Assembly (NCBI GenBank): GCA_965116235.1
Contig: OZ220496.1
Span: 3,038,001-3,102,000, forward strand
DNA length: 64,000 nucleotides
Reading direction: 5' to 3'
Origin: MPNP01 sp965116235
Lineage (GTDB): Bacteria; Pseudomonadota; Alphaproteobacteria; Rhodobacterales; Rhodobacteraceae
The translations under genes and the position numbers were made by a program. This document shows positions 55,842 to 63,896 of this stretch, one piece after another. How positions within the stretch are numbered: position 1 is the stretch's first letter; each line of letters begins with the position of its first letter. Under the pieces are notes generated by a model that saw nothing but the letters and a program-made list of their open reading frames with translations, was not told the DNA's origin and did not search any database.

Positions 55842-55883
55842 ACTGACATGATTCGGTCGTGTGACGGATTTAATCATGTCAGT
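55842..55883. repeat. perfect 12-bp inverted repeat with 18-base spacer
   Basis: ACTGACATGATT (55842-55853) and AATCATGTCAGT (55872-55883) are perfect inverted arms downstream of copy A. No T run follows either side, so it is not an ordinary terminator. It may be a protein-binding, recombination or small mobile-element end. No second copy was seen near copy B. Confidence 0.6.
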
Positions 55884-56029
55884 ACTGGTGGCGCTCTTGT
55901 AAAGGCGAAACAGCCGATGCCACATTATCCGTCATCCTCCGCCAGCCGAAAATGCTTTCACCGGGCTGGGATGGAGGAAATGGAAATCGATGGCCGACAT
56001 GGATATATGCTGTACGCGGCACCAGCGCT

Positions 56030-57967
56030 CTATTTGGGGCCGTCAGGCGTCCAGGATTCATCGGCGTCATCCGGTGTGGCCGGGTGATCCGGGGCCGGTT
56101 TCGACAGAAGACGGCGCACGGCGCTCCCGGCGGGAGCGACAGCAAACGAGGTCTGGCCCTCGTCGTTCCGGACATCGGTCCGGGCACCGGCTGCCAGCAA
56201 GGCCTGGACCGCATCCCGGGCATTGGCTGCGGCCGCCGAATGCAGAGGTGACTGACCCTCATTGTCGCGGGCCTGAAGGTCGGCACCGGCCCGCAGCAGC
56301 GGAAAGATGCAGGCGGGGGCGTTGGCCCCAGCCGCATCATGCAGGGGGGTGCGGCCAGTATTGTCGATCGTGTCTATCGCCGAGCCCCCGTCGAGCAGCA
56401 AGTTGGCGGTCTGCGGCGCGCCGGCACCGGCGGCAAAATGAAGAGGGGTGCGACCGGCATCATCGGTCGCCTGCATGTCGGCACCACCCGCCAGCAAAAT
56501 GCGGGCGGCCGCCGTCGCATTGTCAGCCGCGGCCACATGCAGGGCGGTACGATCCCAGTGATCCCGGTTCTCCGTATCAGGAGCGATCTTCAGAATTTCA
56601 GTCACGATGAGGGGCCAGTTCTCCTGGGCCGCCAGATGCAGGGGCGTGCGCTGCCAGGCATCCCGAGCCTTGACGTCGGTGGTCGATGGAAGGGATGTGA
56701 AGGCACTTCGTGTTCCCGTCTGGGCGGCCGTGTGCAAAGGCGTGCCGGTCTGGGCCACGACGAAGGAGCGCAAGCTGGGAATCGGGCAGGCAAGGAGATC
56801 GGTGCCCGCCTGGACCACATCCAGCAAGCCCAGCCGGAGCATGGTGGTCAGAACCGGGCTGCGTGTCAGGGATCGCTCGGCGACGAGACCCGTCTCATGC
56901 AGGATATGCTCGACCTGATCCTCTGGCATGGGATCGCGTCCCAGGCGGGCCATGAAACGGCCGATGCGAGCGGCCTGTCCACTCCATGATCCCAGACGCT
57001 GCCGGTAATAGGCCTGACGGGCGGCAACGATATCCGGCTGGATGGCCAGCGGCTGAAGATCATTCAGGTTGCCCCCTGTATCCAGCAGATGTTCGCCCAG
57101 GATGCCCAGAGCGTTCTGCATATGCTTGGGCCAGCCCCGGGACCATTGCCACAGGGCCCCGGCCCAGCTTTCTTGCGTGTCATCCGTGGCCGTGATGCCG
57201 AAGCGCTTTACAAAAGCGGTCAGGGCCTGATGCACATCCGTCGGCCCCAGGGCCGGAGGGTGAATGACGCTCTTTCCCGCGAGGCGTGATATCCCCGCCT
57301 CCTGCAATACATGCGAGCTGTTGGACAGGCCGGCCAGCACGGGCAGGATTGGCATGCCGTCGCTGCCGTCTTCCAGATACTGGAGAACGCCCTGGGCCCG
57401 GGACGGAACGGTCTGTATCTCGTCGATCAGCAGCAGGATGGCACAGCCCGGGGGCAAATCCGGCACAGCCGGCATCCGTTTGGCTTCTTTCCGGTCCAGG
57501 CTAAAGCCGAGCCCGCCACCGCCCGGCATGCTGATATGCAGGGCGGTCAGGCGTTCTACGACCCCACCGATCGCTTTCCGAACGGCATTGGAGCCGGTCT
57601 TGTCCAGAGCCCGCAATGCGCGACTTATGCTGTCGGCAACAAGACCCAGACTCAGGAGGCTGGAAGCGGGGATCGTGACCGGCAGGACATAGGGATAATT
57701 GGCCTCCCGCGCCTCTAGGGGGCGGCATTGCATGGCCAGCCGATACAGCAGGGACGTCTTGCCGATGCCGGGTGCCCCCTGGATCAGCTGCATCTTGCCA
57801 CGAGCCGGCCGCCTATCGGGCGACTCCGGGTCATGCCAGGCAATGTCATGGGCCAGGAGTCGGATCTTGTCCATGATATCGTCACGCCCGACGAAGATGG
57901 GGTTGAACGCGCGATCATCATCCCGAATGAACTTCGCAAGCTCCTCTCGGTTCAGGGCTGGACTCAT
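56030..57967 (-). CDS. AAA/STAND-like ATPase fused to ankyrin repeats
   Basis: About 645 residues. The N-terminal P-loop module has Walker A 'GAPGIGKTSL' (about 64-73) and Walker B 'ILLLIDEIQ' (about 178-186), with 'FVGRDDIMDKI' before it, as in AAA_16/STAND-type ATPases. A helical region follows, then about six ankyrin repeats (about 415-620: 'TPLHLAAQEN', 'TALHVAAADN', 'TPLHFAAGAG', 'TPLHDAAGAN', 'SPLHSAAAAN'). No membrane segment is seen. It is GC-rich. The start is one of two adjacent ATGs after GGAAG. Such fusions sense ligands or proteins in defence or signalling; the role here is inferred only. Confidence 0.82.
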   Translation of the reverse strand: MSPALNREELAKFIRDDDRAFNPIFVGRDDIMDKIRLLAHDIAWHDPESPDRRPARGKMQLIQGAPGIGKTSLLYRLAMQCRPLEAREANYPYVLPVTIPASSLLSLGLVADSISRALRALDKTGSNAVRKAIGGVVERLTALHISMPGGGGLGFSLDRKEAKRMPAVPDLPPGCAILLLIDEIQTVPSRAQGVLQYLEDGSDGMPILPVLAGLSNSSHVLQEAGISRLAGKSVIHPPALGPTDVHQALTAFVKRFGITATDDTQESWAGALWQWSRGWPKHMQNALGILGEHLLDTGGNLNDLQPLAIQPDIVAARQAYYRQRLGSWSGQAARIGRFMARLGRDPMPEDQVEHILHETGLVAERSLTRSPVLTTMLRLGLLDVVQAGTDLLACPIPSLRSFVVAQTGTPLHTAAQTGTRSAFTSLPSTTDVKARDAWQRTPLHLAAQENWPLIVTEILKIAPDTENRDHWDRTALHVAAADNATAAARILLAGGADMQATDDAGRTPLHFAAGAGAPQTANLLLDGGSAIDTIDNTGRTPLHDAAGANAPACIFPLLRAGADLQARDNEGQSPLHSAAAANARDAVQALLAAGARTDVRNDEGQTSFAVAPAGSAVRRLLSKPAPDHPATPDDADESWTPDGPK

Positions 57968-57970
57968 CAT

Positions 57971-58155
57971 GGACTTCCTTTATGCCGGCTGGCTGGAATG
58001 CAATATGGACCATGAGGGACGGTCTGTCAACAGAAGGACGCGTAATTGGCACTCATCTCTTGACAAGGGGGTGGGGGTCGGCGTCACATGATTATGCAAG
58101 TCGGTCATTTCCGACTTCACCTCTTGTTTTTCTTAACAACCATGGAGTTTAGAAC
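57971..58155. promoter_or_regulatory. divergent promoter region between ATPase-ankyrin gene and copy B
   Basis: A 185-base spacer with divergent starts. It holds a hairpin AAGTCGG-TCATTT-CCGACTT (58098-58117), then TTGTTTTTCT and GGAG before copy B. The TTGTTTTTCT and CCATGGAG elements are shared with copy A's upstream region, so the duplicated unit includes regulatory sequence. Confidence 0.5.
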
Positions 58156-58530
58156 ATGTCATACACATCAAACCGCGACAACCTTATACACATCCTCCGG
58201 CAATGGCTGAACAACCAGCCGGGCATCGATGCCCATCCTGAGAATGGGCGCTATGCAAGCGCCGGTGAAGACCACACCCCTCTCTCGGATATACCCTACC
58301 CACAGATTGTCCTGTCCAAGATTGACGGGACGCGGAGTCCCGGCGGCAATGTTGTCGAAAGCGAATCATCCCGCCTTGTCATGCACGAAAGAGATGAGCA
58401 AGATGGGGACGATCATATGTCCACCGCCCTTGTCCACCATTTAATCGATAATCATAGCCATGTCGAGGTGGTAAAGCACATCGACAATGCCATCGAGGTT
58501 CAGATGCAGCCCGGGAGAATGCCGGGATAG
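58156..58530 (+). CDS. small conserved unknown protein, copy B
   Basis: A 124-residue paralog of copy A in the same orientation 2.7 kb away. It keeps the blocks 'RDNLIHIL', 'QPGIDAHP', 'YPQIVLSK', 'TRSPGG', 'VVESES', 'STALVHH' and 'HVEVVKHID'. No known domain is recognised. Divergence from copy A is spread over the protein with conserved reading frame, which argues for selection in both copies. It is transcribed away from the ATPase-ankyrin gene. About 100 bases of AT-rich sequence follow before the IS630 remnant. Confidence 0.7.
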   Translation: MSYTSNRDNLIHILRQWLNNQPGIDAHPENGRYASAGEDHTPLSDIPYPQIVLSKIDGTRSPGGNVVESESSRLVMHERDEQDGDDHMSTALVHHLIDNHSHVEVVKHIDNAIEVQMQPGRMPG

Positions 58531-58652
58531 GCAAATGGGGCAAGGATCGGCGGCTTCCCCGTACCGTCGCCGGCCGAATCTCTAGTGGTTTAATTAAAAC
58601 AAACAGTTCTTATTATTAGCTGAATATCCTTCGCTGTTTGCAGCCAGCACTG

Positions 58653-59385
58653 ATGGCGGGACCCTTCATTCCCCTGACATGGAGCGGATCATGGCCCAGT
58701 CCCCCCCCCGTTATCCTGTCCGCCGCCGACCGCCAACGCCTGGAAGAGGTCCGCGACCATCCGCAGTCGTCCCCGAAGCATGTCTGGCGAGCCCGCATCA
58801 TCCTGACGCTGGGCGCGGGTCATGGCCTGCTCGAGACCGTGCGTCGCACCGGCGTGTCCAAGTTCACCGTATGGCGCTGGTGGGACCGCTTTCTGGAGGC
58901 CGGCATGGCCGGTCTGTGGCGGGACAAGACCCGCCCGCCCGGTCGGGCTCCCATCAGTCCGGCGAAGGTGGCCGAGGTGGTTCAGACGGCGATGGCGCCG
59001 CCGCCGGAGCATGCGAGCCACTGGACGCTCAAGGCCCTGGCCCGCGAGACGGGCGTGTCCATGTCGAGCGTCCGCACCATTTTGCGCCGGCACCGGCTGG
59101 ACCCCCATCGGGTGTCGACCTTCCAGGTCTCGCGGGATCCCGCCTTTGCCCAGAAGATCCGTGATGTCGTCGGTCTGTATGTGAACCCGCCGGACCATGC
59201 CGTCGTGCTGTCCATTGACGAGACGCCGCAGATCCAGGCCTTGGGACGCACCCCGAAGCCCTGGCCCATGACCCCGGGCCACACCGCGACCCGGACCCAT
59301 GACTATGTCCGCTACGGCACCACAGGCCTGCTCGCCGCCCTGGATATCGCCACGGGCCAGGTCACGGGCTACTCGATTCACACAT
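58653..59385 (+). pseudogene. IS630-family transposase, 3'-truncated
   Basis: The frame encodes an N-terminal helix-turn-helix region ('RRTGVSKFTVWRWWDRFLEAGM', 'GLWRDKTRPPG') and the start of the DDE domain ('PDHAVVLSIDETPQIQAL', 'THDYVRYGTTGLLAALDIATG'). Homology ends near 59380, where another IS begins, so the remaining catalytic Asp and Glu are lost. A likely native start, ATG 58691 with GGAG upstream, is out of frame because of C9 at 58701-58709; C8 would restore it. ATG 58653 is in frame as written. Confidence 0.8.
58701..58709. repeat. C9 homopolymer at the start of the IS630 transposase
   Basis: The tract lies between ATG 58691 and the transposase body; C8 or C11 would put them in one frame. 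It could be a slip site controlling transposition or simply decay. Confidence 0.6.
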
Positions 59386-60577
59386 TTCCAGCGATGCCAT
59401 ATCCGAGTTGGATGGCCCGGAATTGATACCGCCCGCGTAACATGACCACGGGGCCCGGTTTCCCATAATATCCGGTCCCGCCGCCGAGACGGGTGCACAC
59501 CCCGGCCGCAAAGGCCAGCGAGCCCCGTGGATGCGGGTTCTTTTGCTTGTCGGTCGGACCCTCAAGCGAAGCGGATACGGCCTCCAGGACCGGTTGATCC
59601 GGCGCTTCGAACACATCCTTGAGCGGACGTTGGCCGGCACCATCCCGGTCCGGCACGAGTGGCCTGCACGATATCCCCGCGATCAACGTCATGGCGCACA
59701 GCGTTTTGAAGGGTGCGGTTTCCACCGCCACGTTTGCGATGGCGAAGCCTTTGGTCTTGATGGTCCGGAAAACCGGGTCGATGACCCAGCGCCGACGATA
59801 GAGTTGCGTTGTCCATCGCGCCGGTTCGAACGTTTCGATCTGGTGGCTGGTCAGCCGGCGCCAATGGGCCGGCTTAACGCCGGCGGGCGGGTCGATGTCC
59901 CGTGCCTCGACGATGGAAACGGCCTGGCGGGCGGGAACACCGGGTTCCATCGGTCTGTTTTTGGGGGGGGGCTTGAGGGTCACGCACGCGAAACGCACGC
60001 CCATGCGGGCCGTGCGCTTCTTTTGCCCGGGTCGCGCGGGCCACGCGACTGTGTGCTCCGGCTGCGGCCGACCCTCAAGGCTGGAAAAGAGCTGGCCGGT
60101 GTCATCGCCCAGACGGCGGTCATGGGACGCCCGGATCCGCACGTCCACGCCGTCCAGGCGGTCGGCGACCACCGTGACATGCGCCGCCGCGTACCGAACG
60201 GTGGCGCTTGTTGGCATGGCTTCCAGCCAGCGGTGGCTCTCCTGGTGCGAAGCGGGCGGTTTTTGGGCGGCTTCGGGCCGCCGCCGGAGCGTTCGATCAT
60301 ATGCATGTCGACCGCGCCGAGCAACGTGCCCTGTTCCGCCTCCACCGCGATCGTGGCAGGACCGACAAGGCCGTGTCCCGACCCGTCATTCCGGAAGCTT
60401 GTCGTGTCAGGAATCGCCAGAATAGGGAGATCATCCACGCGCCCGGACGTGGTCATGGCCGCCTTGTCGACAATCTTTTTCACGGTCACCTTCCCGTTCC
60501 TCAAAAACCGGCCCAAGCGGACTTCGCCAGCGCGATGATTCGCCTGGATCCCGCAACGGATAGTGAAGGAACCTACA
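59378..60577 (-). pseudogene. IS4-family transposase remnant, frameshifted
   Basis: The minus strand encodes, in two frames, 'LPILAIPDTTSFR' and 'LVGPATIAVEAEQGTLLGAV' (N-terminal part, first Asp). After a one-base loss near 60255 it continues with 'RWLEAMPTSATVRYAAAHVT', 'YRRRWVIDPVFRTIKTKGF' and 'GTGYYGKPGPVVMLRG'. The Y-R-E-K signature has Asp in place of Glu. A C9/G9 run (59963-59971) lies in frame. The N-terminus is missing, cut near 60577 by unrelated outer-membrane protein sequence. Not functional. Confidence 0.78.
59963..59971. repeat. G9 homopolymer in the IS4-type transposase remnant
   Basis: It encodes prolines in 'TLKPPPKNRP' on the minus strand and keeps the local frame. It is another long G/C run in a mobile gene of this window. 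Confidence 0.6.
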
Positions 60578-60909
60578 TGAGTGTTCAATCGACAAAAGGC
60601 CAAACGGGAAATGGCCTTGGTCCCCTGTTCAGCGCAACCCAAGGCCAGGCCCCCAATAGTGCATATACTCCCGCCACCAGTCAGTGGGAAGCCGAGATTG
60701 GCTATGGGTTTGGCCTTCCAGGACCAGGCCTGCAAGCGGTACTGACACCATATGCTGGATTGAGTCTGGATGGAGTGGGTCAAGACACACTTCAGTTGGG
60801 CACCCGATATCGGCTTGGCGACGGTGTAGCTCTGGGCGTTGAAGCAACAACAAAAACCAGTGCATCAACCGTGGACATTGTCACAGTGAACGGGACCCTC
60901 TACTGGTAA
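60577..60909 (+). pseudogene. C-terminal beta-barrel fragment of an outer-membrane/autotransporter protein
   Basis: About 110 codons ending TLYW. The segment 'AEIGYGFGLPGPGLQAVLTP', then 'LQLGTRYRLGDGVALGVEAT', shows the alternating strands and closing aromatic residue of a barrel C-terminus. A known alphaproteobacterial surface-protein tail looks similar. The 5' part is missing and replaced by the IS4-type remnant, so this is a fragment left by insertion and deletion. ATG 60577 may be only an internal Met. Confidence 0.6.
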
Positions 60910-61267
60910 AACAGTCGGTGGTTTGCACCTCCGAAGTTTCTCTGGTGCCACCAGAAAAGCTGCAGTTGATCTTCGTTGTAGCGATCAATATAAAATCGAA
61001 AAATTTGCCTATCAGCTCAAGGACGGCTCCCTGCATGTGTCAGAACATCATTGATTGACCGTCGGGAGCAAGCCAAATTCTTGCTCCCTCAGGATATTCC
61101 CTGTAAATCATGTGCTGTCCGCACTTGAACAAATTTGCCGTGTCTCGGGCCAAGATAGATTCATGAAGCCTTGGACAAAACCCGAGAGATCCAGATGCCA
61201 TTCGTGCCAGCAAATTTGGCCATGGGCATTCCACTTCCCGGCTGATTTGTATCAAGCGGAAGCGATC
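60910..61267. other. intergenic stretch before the aldolase 3' end
   Basis: About 360 bases at backbone GC with no supported gene, IS end or hairpin with a T run. It marks the right border of the GC-rich accessory block. Confidence 0.3.
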
Positions 61268-62179
61268 TCATGTGATCGAGGCTTGAAATATGCGTTCAAT
61301 TGAGCTGTCTAGGACAGCATTGAATTCTTTGCCACCTTGAGATACATTCAGACCTTCAGTGAAAGCACGGGAGAAACTGGCGATCATACCTGCATTTTCT
61401 CCTAACCTGCGACATGCTTCATCCTGGCTGTAGCCACCTGACAAGGCGGTGACACGAGCAACATTCTTGTGAGAAGCGATATCCCTGTAAATGTTGGGAA
61501 TTTCAGGCAGAGTCAACTTAAGAGCAGCAGTCTCCTGGTTGTCAAGGCCATTGAGATTGTCCATGATTTCGTCGACCAATATTTCTTCACATTCGGCTTT
61601 GTCTGGACTGCTGATGGTCACCTCGGGCTCAATGATCGGAATCAGCCCGAACTTGGCTATGATCTTTCCGACTTCAAATTGCTGCGCAACCAGTTCATTG
61701 ATTCCCGACCGTGTGGCCCGATTGATGACGGACCGCATCTTGGTTCCGCAAACACCGAGATTCACGGCCGTTATCAAGCGTTCTTCCATGTCCGGTATAG
61801 GCTTGAGAAGTTGAACGCTGTCATGTTCATCCTCCATTCCAGCATCAATCTTCAGAAAGCTCAGAACCTTCAAATTTTCCCACAGGAACTGCGGCAGGGG
61901 CTTGTCATTTAATTCTGAAATCATGGTATCCCAGAACAGAATTGTGCCCAGTATTCTATGACCGTTGAAAGTTGGAGCCTGCATTATCCGTATCCGCATC
62001 GTGTGAATCAGTGCATCTCTCTCTTCATCCGTGGAATATTCCGTGCGCGGTATGCCGTAATTCTTGAGCACTCCCGGGGCCGACCCCCCACTTTGATCCA
62101 GGGCAGCAATAAATCCATTGCGGGTTCGCATGACCTTGACCTTTTCATCTTGTTCATCTTGAGTTCGATCAGTTGTCAT
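61268..62179 (-). CDS. class I fructose-bisphosphate aldolase
   Basis: About 303 residues of the bacterial class I aldolase group. Marks are 'NGFIAALDQSGGSAPGVLKN' near the N-terminus, 'GTILFWDTM', 'IPIIEPEVTI' and the Schiff-base region 'ETAALKLTLPEIPNIY'. A late 'VTALSGGYSQDEACRRL' binds phosphate. It cleaves fructose-1,6-bisphosphate without metal. ATG 62179 is preferred, since GGAAGGAAG lies just upstream. The gene is monocistronic and divergent from the MtgA-like gene. Confidence 0.93.
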   Translation of the reverse strand: MTTDRTQDEQDEKVKVMRTRNGFIAALDQSGGSAPGVLKNYGIPRTEYSTDEERDALIHTMRIRIMQAPTFNGHRILGTILFWDTMISELNDKPLPQFLWENLKVLSFLKIDAGMEDEHDSVQLLKPIPDMEERLITAVNLGVCGTKMRSVINRATRSGINELVAQQFEVGKIIAKFGLIPIIEPEVTISSPDKAECEEILVDEIMDNLNGLDNQETAALKLTLPEIPNIYRDIASHKNVARVTALSGGYSQDEACRRLGENAGMIASFSRAFTEGLNVSQGGKEFNAVLDSSIERIFQASIT

Positions 62180-62369
62180 AATCTTCCTTCCTTCAAAATT
62201 GTTTGACATAAGGATTTCTGTTCAGCAGTTTGAGTTTTAATTTCCATTGGTATAATGCCCAACTCGGTTGATGCCCTTGTCGGCGAACGCCTGACAAAGC
62301 GCGGCCTTGAATTGCACCGGGCCTGAAAGCAAAGGACTATCCGACATATTGAAGTAATGATACCTGACT

Positions 62370-63062
62370 GTGGAAAAATCCGATATTGATTCTAAAAAGA
62401 GGTGGCGACTGCTCAGACGACCGCTTGGATATCTTCTGATTATCCCGGCAGTATTCTTTCTCATTTTGCTGACCCTGAGGTTTGCCAACCCGCCTCTCAC
62501 ACCACAGATGATCTATGCTGCAATGGTATACAGGGTTCCTGAACGGCAGTGGCTTCCACTTCACGCCGTTCCTGAAGGCCTGCAGTACGGTGTCACGGCG
62601 TCCATTGATGCGAACTTTTGTCGGCACTGGGGCCTTGACTATTATTCTGCCCGTCTTGACACGACTGCCAAAGAGGATACGACAATAACCATCAGCCAAA
62701 GAGCCGTCGAGAGTCTGTTTTTGTGGCCTTCGAAAAGTTACGTGACCCAAGTCGTTGCCACTCCTCTTGTGTTGCTGGCGGAAATATTCTGGAGCAAACG
62801 ACGCATTTATGAGCTTTACCTGAATACAGTTCGACTGGGACCCGCAACTTTTGGAGTCTGGGCCGGTGCAAGACACTTTTTTGCGACCGATGTTTCAGAT
62901 CTGGACGAAGAAGAAATCGCCATCTTTACAGTGGTGCTCGCTGATCCTTCGACCGAACATCCCGATGATCTGTCATTGGAACAGTTTGATGCTGTCATTT
63001 CACTGATGGGACGGCTATCTCACGCCAACGCCGAAAATGATTACCCCTGCTTGCAAAGTTAG
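62370..63062 (+). CDS. MtgA-like peptidoglycan glycosyltransferase homologue lacking catalytic residues
   Basis: A 230-residue inner-membrane protein with one N-terminal helix (about 20-37) and a GT51 domain. Its size matches monofunctional MtgA. The conserved frame is visible: 'ASIDANFCRHWGLD' (about 77-90), 'TISQRAVESLFLWPSKSY' and 'RRIYELYLN'. The motif I Glu of EDxxFxxHxG is Ile79. Motif III RKxxE reads TQVVA (126-130), so its Glu is Ala130. The motif II GxSTIxQQ is altered to TITISQR. Both catalytic glutamates are therefore absent, and it is probably inactive or has a new role. Confidence 0.8.
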   Translation: MEKSDIDSKKRWRLLRRPLGYLLIIPAVFFLILLTLRFANPPLTPQMIYAAMVYRVPERQWLPLHAVPEGLQYGVTASIDANFCRHWGLDYYSARLDTTAKEDTTITISQRAVESLFLWPSKSYVTQVVATPLVLLAEIFWSKRRIYELYLNTVRLGPATFGVWAGARHFFATDVSDLDEEEIAIFTVVLADPSTEHPDDLSLEQFDAVISLMGRLSHANAENDYPCLQS

Positions 63063-63215
63063 ATGTCACTCTACCTTGGAACAGAAAGTCCGGATTGACA
63101 TGTTTCATATTCAGAACCACTTCGCTGCTTTCTCGTTCGGGCAACGAGCACCCGGCAATGATGCCTTCATTCAACTCCATGAACTGGATTTGACTTGGTT
63201 TCGGGAGAAAATGCA

Positions 63216-63896
63216 GTGAAAATCACGTGGTACGGACATGCCAGCTTTGGCCTCGTAAGCGAGGGAGGCACTACCATTGTAACCGATCCTTACGACCCCG
63301 CGACCTCTGGCTTCAAGTCTTTTCCGGATGAAGCGGACATCATTGTCAAGTCAAGCAGCGATGACGATTTTCATGATAATGATCATCTGGTCCCGAAGAA
63401 ATCGGGAACCCATGTTGTTGACGCCCTCGAAATTGCATTGGCCGGCGGCTCTACTGTCTCGCATGGCATCGAAATACAGGCCATTTTGGCCATGGAGCAT
63501 CTGGAACATCCACGAGGGCATGCCAACCAAAATGCCATGTATCGTTTCACGGTCGACGACATCTCGGTTGGTCACATGGGAGACATGGGCGGCGACTTTT
63601 CTCCCTCGCAGCTGGATTTTTTCAAAGGTGTCAACATACTCCTGAGCCATGCGGGGGGATTTCCTGTCATTTCTCTAGATGAGTTGCAAAGGGTCATCAG
63701 TATCGTTCAACCCAATTTGGTCATTCCCATGCATTTTCGAACACTGTGCTACATACCTCAGAACATGCACTTCATCTCAGGGTTTTTAGGCCTGTTTTCG
63801 GAGCACGATATCGATTATGCCTGTCGACCGACGATCACCATAACCAAGGATAAACTTCCACAAAAGACGAGGGCTCTGGTTCTGTCATATCTGTAG
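63216..63896 (+). CDS. metallo-beta-lactamase-fold protein (UPF0173-like) with altered metal motif
   Basis: About 226 residues. The N-terminus 'VKITWYGHASFGLVSEGG' and 'TDPYDPATSG' match UPF0173/COG2220 hydrolases. GTG 63216 is the likely start, with GGAG upstream; an ATG in frame lies at 63195. The usual HxHxDH is replaced by 'KSSSDDDFHDNDHL'. The later ligands 'GHMGDMGG' and 'VIPMHFRT' are kept. The substrate is unknown, and metal use may be reduced. It is co-directional with the MtgA-like gene after a 150-base gap. Confidence 0.75.
   Translation: MKITWYGHASFGLVSEGGTTIVTDPYDPATSGFKSFPDEADIIVKSSSDDDFHDNDHLVPKKSGTHVVDALEIALAGGSTVSHGIEIQAILAMEHLEHPRGHANQNAMYRFTVDDISVGHMGDMGGDFSPSQLDFFKGVNILLSHAGGFPVISLDELQRVISIVQPNLVIPMHFRTLCYIPQNMHFISGFLGLFSEHDIDYACRPTITITKDKLPQKTRALVLSYL

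Noticed and set aside
57264..57718. Several long plus-strand frames across the ATPase-ankyrin gene
   Set aside because: The gene is GC-rich, so antisense frames stay open by chance. Only the minus strand gives P-loop and ankyrin motifs.
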